A DNA stretch of 64,000 nt. It comes from a candidate division WOR-3 bacterium. GTDB lineage: Bacteria > Hydrothermota > Tepidihabitantia > Tepidihabitantales > Tepidihabitantaceae. Below, one piece after another: positions 60,801 to 64,000 of this stretch (positions within the stretch are counted from its first letter, which is position 1; the number at the start of each line of letters is the position of its first letter). A program made the position numbers and the translations under genes. The stretch lies in contig JANLFQ010000001.1 of the NCBI GenBank assembly GCA_024653355.1, forward strand, positions 434,001-498,000, written 5' to 3'. The notes beneath the pieces are model-generated. The model did no database searches. It had not been told where the DNA came from and saw nothing but the letters and a program-made list of their open reading frames with translations.

Positions 60801-61617
60801 ACCACCATCGTTTGGTCCTTTCATCTTCTATGGCCAGTCTTACAACCAGATATCCATCTGCTCCAACGGCTGGATTGCACCGGGCTATACAGAGTTAACA
60901 AACTGGAGTAACACTTCACTACCAAACTCATCAATGCCTCCATTACTCGCTGCCAACTGGGACGATTTGTATCCACCCTATGGTAATGGCGTCTGGTACT
61001 ATCACGATACCGCCAACCATTGCTTTATAATCGAATGGGATTCAGTACATTACTATAGTCCCAGAGCACAGTGGGATAAGTTCGAGATTATCCTCTATGA
61101 CACAACCCTTGCTGCTGAAGACGGCAACTGCCGGTTTGTTTTCCAGTACCTCACCGCAAATCAGCCCGGGACTTCCGCAACCGTAGGCATTCAGGACCCG
61201 ACAATGACAAAGTACATCCAGGTACTATTCGATGGTAGTTATCACCGTGCCGCATCACCCTGGGTTACCGAACATGCGATTAAGTTCTCTACCGACCAGC
61301 CTACAGGGGTCAGCGAAGATTATGGCGTAAAACTCCTCGCTAATGGTAAAATCCTTGCTGTCGCTCCCAGTTTGTTCCACCGTACAACTTCAATCCACTG
61401 GTTAATTACCAAAGAGGGTTATGTTGACCTGAAGGTGTTTGATGCAATCGGCAGAGCAATTAAAACTGTGGCTTCCGGGAAAATGGCAACCGGCAGTTAC
61501 TCCGCAGTATGGAACGGTACTGATGATGCGGGCAGACAACTCAGCCATGGCGTTTACTTTGTTCGACTGACAACACCAGAAACCTCTATCAAGGTCAAAA
61601 CGGTGCTTACCCGTTAA
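57883..61617 (+). CDS. Secreted C25 (gingipain-like) cysteine protease with C-terminal sorting-type domain
   Basis: 1244 residues from the ATG at 57883 (GGAGG at 57871-57875; an upstream in-frame GTG at 57841 is not needed). Signal peptide YVVIMTLAVVFAVSLGG, then a gingipain-type propeptide (GEPDLPVLPYQMVIP), the C25 domain with catalytic H446 (VIAHGSPDLY) and C480 (AVCCNVGQWD), and later CARDB/Ig-like modules (NGDGIINPGES and NGKLDPGETADL) and a Por-type C-terminal domain ending in VKTVLTR. In Bacteroidetes such domains direct export by the type IX system. A perfect terminator follows. Confidence 0.92.
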   Translation: MQRLYVVIMTLAVVFAVSLGGSITRSFNYPVDALHIETEDGWTKVDFGMAAHPGRLGEPDLPVLPYQMVIPADAEVTNIEIVSYKEQPVPGSYKVLPVQHPIPWKKDYQPMPFVPPDPMIYTRDAVWPAQPATFAHIGNKSGYRIASFLVYPVRYNPVEGKLYQLTSITVRLNYETGRHHTPAYTEMQIKMFGDQVKMLVLNPEDVDRFAPPKRTKSFGSQFLEPGEYEHLIITSQQFADSLVWLRDWRTRLGWRSKIAILESICNTYPGRDNAEKMRNFIKDADTTWGVIYVFIARPDYPANYYRNCYVYGYTFASDMYFSDLDGTWDRNNNNIFGENADSVDGYADVHVGMMTLNQFSEIANVRRKILRYETAPDTTGNWWYKILLPNGVTFSNNYNDSIANASPTPPWFDLKMYYSGGMVQPTPQRYCDSLNSGYTLTSVIAHGSPDLYELNGDVTSQMMLNLTNTNRLNCITAVCCNVGQWDRGSTNGDCIAENMFNHAPNGFIGVMMNYESGWVNVAEKLNYAVAYGFLRFRTSRKVHQGEMLSYGRDYWVPVILDSQKYRMEIMERTLFGEPATPIWSAKPFIAQVTKPATINIGNNIPVTITVQNPSFAPVESAMVVLQKPGETFARGFTNASGQVTLFVSCQTPGFLQLAITGANNIPYLDSIVVISTGRYVAYLRHSINDSPPGGNGDGIINPGESFRIPTWVKNFGTVQANSVTARLRTHTAGVTITDSVKTFGNIPAGDSAFNSQGFAMTVAQGLPNRYAIPCSLICKDALDSTWVSYVTFYVGAPAIQFVTNTVKDSMGIQPNGKLDPGETADLEVTLANSGLANAYNVQVVLRSGDPRLTVPDSSAVYGTIPAGASQTNFTDHFTLTASPAILPETPISCTLKIYADNGYFSRSTFTIVVGEMRPIDPIPDNSTPPLYWAFDEVDTFYPPHPQFNWVELRSQQQATRLTLSDDQTVQINLPPSFGPFIFYGQSYNQISICSNGWIAPGYTELTNWSNTSLPNSSMPPLLAANWDDLYPPYGNGVWYYHDTANHCFIIEWDSVHYYSPRAQWDKFEIILYDTTLAAEDGNCRFVFQYLTANQPGTSATVGIQDPTMTKYIQVLFDGSYHRAASPWVTEHAIKFSTDQPTGVSEDYGVKLLANGKILAVAPSLFHRTTSIHWLITKEGYVDLKVFDAIGRAIKTVASGKMATGSYSAVWNGTDDAGRQLSHGVYFVRLTTPETSIKVKTVLTR

Positions 61618-61633
61618 ATCAGAATTCCAAATG

Positions 61634-61667
61634 GTGGGGCGGAGTAAAACCTCCGCCCCACTTTTTT
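61634..61667 (+). terminator. Rho-independent terminator after C25 gene
   Basis: Perfect 11-bp stem (GTGGGGCGGAG / CTCCGCCCCAC), loop TAAAAC, followed by TTTTTT. It begins 17 bases after the C25 stop and lies between convergent genes. Confidence 0.95.
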
Positions 61668-61696
61668 AGAAAGTTGCTAAGCCTTGCCTGAGACTA

Positions 61697-62350
61697 CTAC
61701 AACCTCCGGGAAAGCCATCTTTGATAATCAAGAATATCCCGGTCCAGGAGCAACCGCCTGAGCAATACCCCAATTTTCCCTTTTCTGGGCAAAGGCTCTT
61801 GATTTGCCTCCAGTCGTTTAATCACCGTAAGCAAAAAAAGTATCGCACAAAAAATAGTTACTCCTGTTGGTTTGTGGAACACAAAAGCCAAAACAGGTAA
61901 AAAGGCAAGAAAGAACAGTACCATTATTGCGCCGGCACGCAAAATTTTCCCCAATCCCAACGCAATTAAAATCCATAAAGTGCCAATCGGAAATAATGGT
62001 ATCAAAGAACCAAGAATCACACTCACACCTCTCCCGCCTTGAAAACCAAGCCATACGGGCCAGGTATGGCCAATAAAAGCTCCAATGCCAATCAGTAATG
62101 GTAAAAACGACTCTGGTGCCAGAGCCTTACCTATAAACACCGGCACAAGCGCCTTGAGGATATCAAGTATCCCGACCAAGACTGCCGCTGGTTTAGAAAC
62201 GAGCACGCCAACCATCGTTCCGGAAACGGTGCGGCTGCCATAATTACGCATATCAATTCCGCGCCAGGCTCGAACCAGAAGCCAGGAGAAAGGTATTGAA
62301 CCAAAAAAGTAGCCAACCAAAAGCGCCAATGCGGAATAGACAACTATCAT
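61697..62350 (-). CDS. plsY: Acyl-phosphate:glycerol-3-phosphate acyltransferase PlsY
   Basis: 217-residue multi-spanning membrane protein: GYFFGSIPFSWLLVR, NYGSRTVSGTMVG (in place of the usual GSGNxGATN) and AFIGHTWPVWLGFQGGRGVS, the three PlsY motifs. It acylates glycerol-3-phosphate using acyl-phosphate, the first step of phospholipid synthesis. Its start overlaps the end of the fused fatty-acid kinase gene (ATGA), a direct functional coupling because that kinase would make acyl-phosphate. Confidence 0.95.
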   Translation of the reverse strand: MIVVYSALALLVGYFFGSIPFSWLLVRAWRGIDMRNYGSRTVSGTMVGVLVSKPAAVLVGILDILKALVPVFIGKALAPESFLPLLIGIGAFIGHTWPVWLGFQGGRGVSVILGSLIPLFPIGTLWILIALGLGKILRAGAIMVLFFLAFLPVLAFVFHKPTGVTIFCAILFLLTVIKRLEANQEPLPRKGKIGVLLRRLLLDRDILDYQRWLSRRL

Positions 62351-64000
62351 CGCTTGGCGGTTGAACCGTAACGAACAAGAAAACCCTGTAGACCCGGACC
62401 GCTTATCATCTTAACATCAAACCGGAATTGTCCGATATTCAATTCCAATTCCTCACGCCGCTGACTGATTGCCTCTTCAATACTTTCTCGCAGTCGTCGT
62501 GCGACATCAGCAGGTAAAATTTTTTCCAGACTGGTTGCCTCCGACATTGTTCTTCCGTAAATCCAATCAGAAGCAAAAATCACCGTGCTTTCGGAATCAA
62601 GAACAAGCAGCGAACCGCCATCGGTCCGGACATAATTTTCAAACGCCCGCTGAATCAAACGCAACCTTGCCACCTCCTGTTGTAGAGTTTGATACCGGTG
62701 ATGGGCACGGTACCACATTATGGGAAACAGTACCGCGTAGGCGACCCAGTTAGCAAAGAACCGCACGACATACCCTGGTACCTTTCTTACCCAATGGAAA
62801 GCTCGAGCGAATCGAAAACGATAAATCTCTCGTTTCCGTTTCGCAAGCCTTGTTGGCGGTTTAGGTGGCGTAGCGTAACCGAATCGTGCGGCAATCCGCA
62901 ACACCTCCTGCTCCAGACCTTCAGATACATGGATATGGAAATGGGTTGTCCCGTCCACCACATTAAAAGTTATCTTAGGGTTGGGCAAACGGTTATCAAG
63001 CATAACGAACGCTTTATTTAATTCCTCAGCGACCTCGCCCTGCACACAGCCCTCAACGCAGAAACCACGCAACTCAGGTGGTTGATGACGATAAATGAGC
63101 CGCTGGGCTAATTCACCATGGCGTCGAACCTCTTTTAACACCAGATGGTACCGTGTCTGGATTCGTTGTTCCCGAGATAAACCCAATGTCCGCAAAAGTG
63201 CCCATATGACCAGCGTGAATCCAAATCCTCCCGCATCAACCAGCCGTTCCTGTTTTAAAATTTCAACCTCCTGTACGCGGGGATTCAGCAGTTCTTCTGT
63301 TGCTGCCAGATAGGCATTGGTCAGGACATTGCGCAGCGTTGGTCTTTGCTCAAAAGCCTTTTGTGCCGCCTGGTCACAGGCTCGCATTACCGAAAGAATT
63401 GTCCCTTCTTTCGCTTCGCGACCAAAATAGGCGTAACACCGGTCTGTACCTGCCTTTAAAGCTTTAACCAGTACCTCAAGCGTTAAATTTTCAGTTGGGT
63501 TGTTTCTTTCAACATATTCACTGAATCCCAGAAAGTATGCACCAATGGCTCCACCGGAATAACCACCGCCCTTTCGGGCAATACGAACTGCGACCTGCTT
63601 CAACATCGGTGCGAATGGTATTGAAGCGTCAATGTTCGCTCCCGCTCCTTTAAATGGCGATAGTAAATTTGAACCGGTATCACCATCTCGGACCGGGAAA
63701 ACATTTATCGCATTTACCGTTTGTTGAAAGATTCTAAGTTCTTTCTCTACTTCATTGAGAAATCGTAAAAACACCGGGGTTGAAATCGACTCGTAACCTA
63801 GCCCGAGAACCCCGAACGCCACTAATGCTGTTCCGGTATGGACACCGATTACCGGGCTCGCCTGGTAAAACAACACTGGCTCCGACAGTATAAACTCCGA
63901 TTGGCTCTCAATGATTTTTCTTAATCGTTCGGCATCAGGCATAACCTCAGAACCGGTCCAGGAAACCTGGGCAATCATTGGCTCTTTATATCCCACCCGC
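62347..64000 (-). CDS. Fused DegV (FakB-like) - DAK2 (FakA-like) fatty-acid kinase with membrane segment and C-terminal PAS-like domain, 5' truncated
   Basis: The frame is open to the right edge. Numbered from a GTG at 63996: residues 1-70 are the C-terminal part of a DegV/FakB fatty-acid-binding domain (SPVIGVHTGTALVAFG); 75-275 are a DAK2 kinase domain (NAINVFPVRDGDTGSNLL with the metal-ATP Asp residues at 104 and 106, KGGGYSGG, VDAGGFGF); 300-375 match the FakA middle domain (RGFCVEGCV, FHIHV); a membrane segment follows (about 408-430), then a coiled coil and a C-terminal PAS-like fold (LLVLDSESTVIFASDWIYG). In Firmicutes FakB and FakA are separate proteins that make acyl-phosphate for PlsX/PlsY; here they are one chain, coupled to plsY. 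Confidence 0.82.
   Translation of the reverse strand, partial: RVGYKEPMIAQVSWTGSEVMPDAERLRKIIESQSEFILSEPVLFYQASPVIGVHTGTALVAFGVLGLGYESISTPVFLRFLNEVEKELRIFQQTVNAINVFPVRDGDTGSNLLSPFKGAGANIDASIPFAPMLKQVAVRIARKGGGYSGGAIGAYFLGFSEYVERNNPTENLTLEVLVKALKAGTDRCYAYFGREAKEGTILSVMRACDQAAQKAFEQRPTLRNVLTNAYLAATEELLNPRVQEVEILKQERLVDAGGFGFTLVIWALLRTLGLSREQRIQTRYHLVLKEVRRHGELAQRLIYRHQPPELRGFCVEGCVQGEVAEELNKAFVMLDNRLPNPKITFNVVDGTTHFHIHVSEGLEQEVLRIAARFGYATPPKPPTRLAKRKREIYRFRFARAFHWVRKVPGYVVRFFANWVAYAVLFPIMWYRAHHRYQTLQQEVARLRLIQRAFENYVRTDGGSLLVLDSESTVIFASDWIYGRTMSEATSLEKILPADVARRLRESIEEAISQRREELELNIGQFRFDVKMISGPGLQGFLVRYGSTAKR

Overview
The window reads as a chromosome segment of an uncultured diderm bacterium. 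The evidence is lptF, lptG and lptE for LPS transport, a BamD-like lipoprotein, and large secreted M6, M14 and C25 (gingipain-like) peptidases ending in Por/type IX-like C-terminal domains. This combination is typical of FCB-related lineages and of candidate phyla such as WOR-3/Stahlbacteria; the placement is inference, because no 16S gene is present. Coding density is high, genes are packed in overlapping operons, and I see no phage, insertion sequence or CRISPR array.

Left part (1-13.5 kb, + strand): the end of a carboxyltransferase-biotin carrier fusion, a GGQ release-factor-like protein, a secreted M14 carboxypeptidase, then tRNA-Arg(ACG), tadA (which edits that tRNA), tRNA-Ser(CGA), an M6 protease with a predicted propeller, a 14-repeat surface protein, a small membrane protein, nadB and a Xer recombinase. 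On the - strand follow purM and a GNAT protein, and then lptF-lptG-hydrolase on +.

Middle (19-36 kb, mostly - strand): thi4-lptE-rlmD-amidohydrolase-polX; two small DUF4870-like membrane proteins (+); a deacetylase/glycosyltransferase operon headed by a histone-deacetylase-family protein; a pair of 2-hydroxyacyl-CoA-dehydratase-activase-related proteins; a small lipoprotein and tRNA-Pro(GGG) on +; and the classical thrS-infC-rpmI-rplT operon, in which infC appears to use an ATT start.

Right part: a ten-gene + strand operon (divIVA-PNP-bamD-nadD-yajC-def-fmt-PASTA protein-rpe-ffh); a - strand operon MBL-mutL-miaA-metK-ahcY; an HD-domain protein; a - strand run of envelope proteins (membrane protein, predicted barrel, PDZ protein, M6 protease, GxDxY/HEAT repeat protein); a C25 protease on +; and plsY coupled to a fused fatty-acid kinase that runs off the right edge.

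The most striking regulatory pattern is a rigid promoter grammar: TTGACN, 16 bp, -10 box, then about six bases and directly the start codon. At least nine operon-leading genes look leaderless or nearly so, while others (M14, C25, HDAC-family, GNAT) have leaders with Shine-Dalgarno sequences. Two leaderless promoters (lptF, purM) carry perfect palindromes over the -10 box and start codon. The best candidates for new biology are this grammar, the fused fatty-acid kinase coupled to plsY, the tRNA-Arg(ACG)-tadA bicistron, and the GxDxY/HEAT repeat protein.
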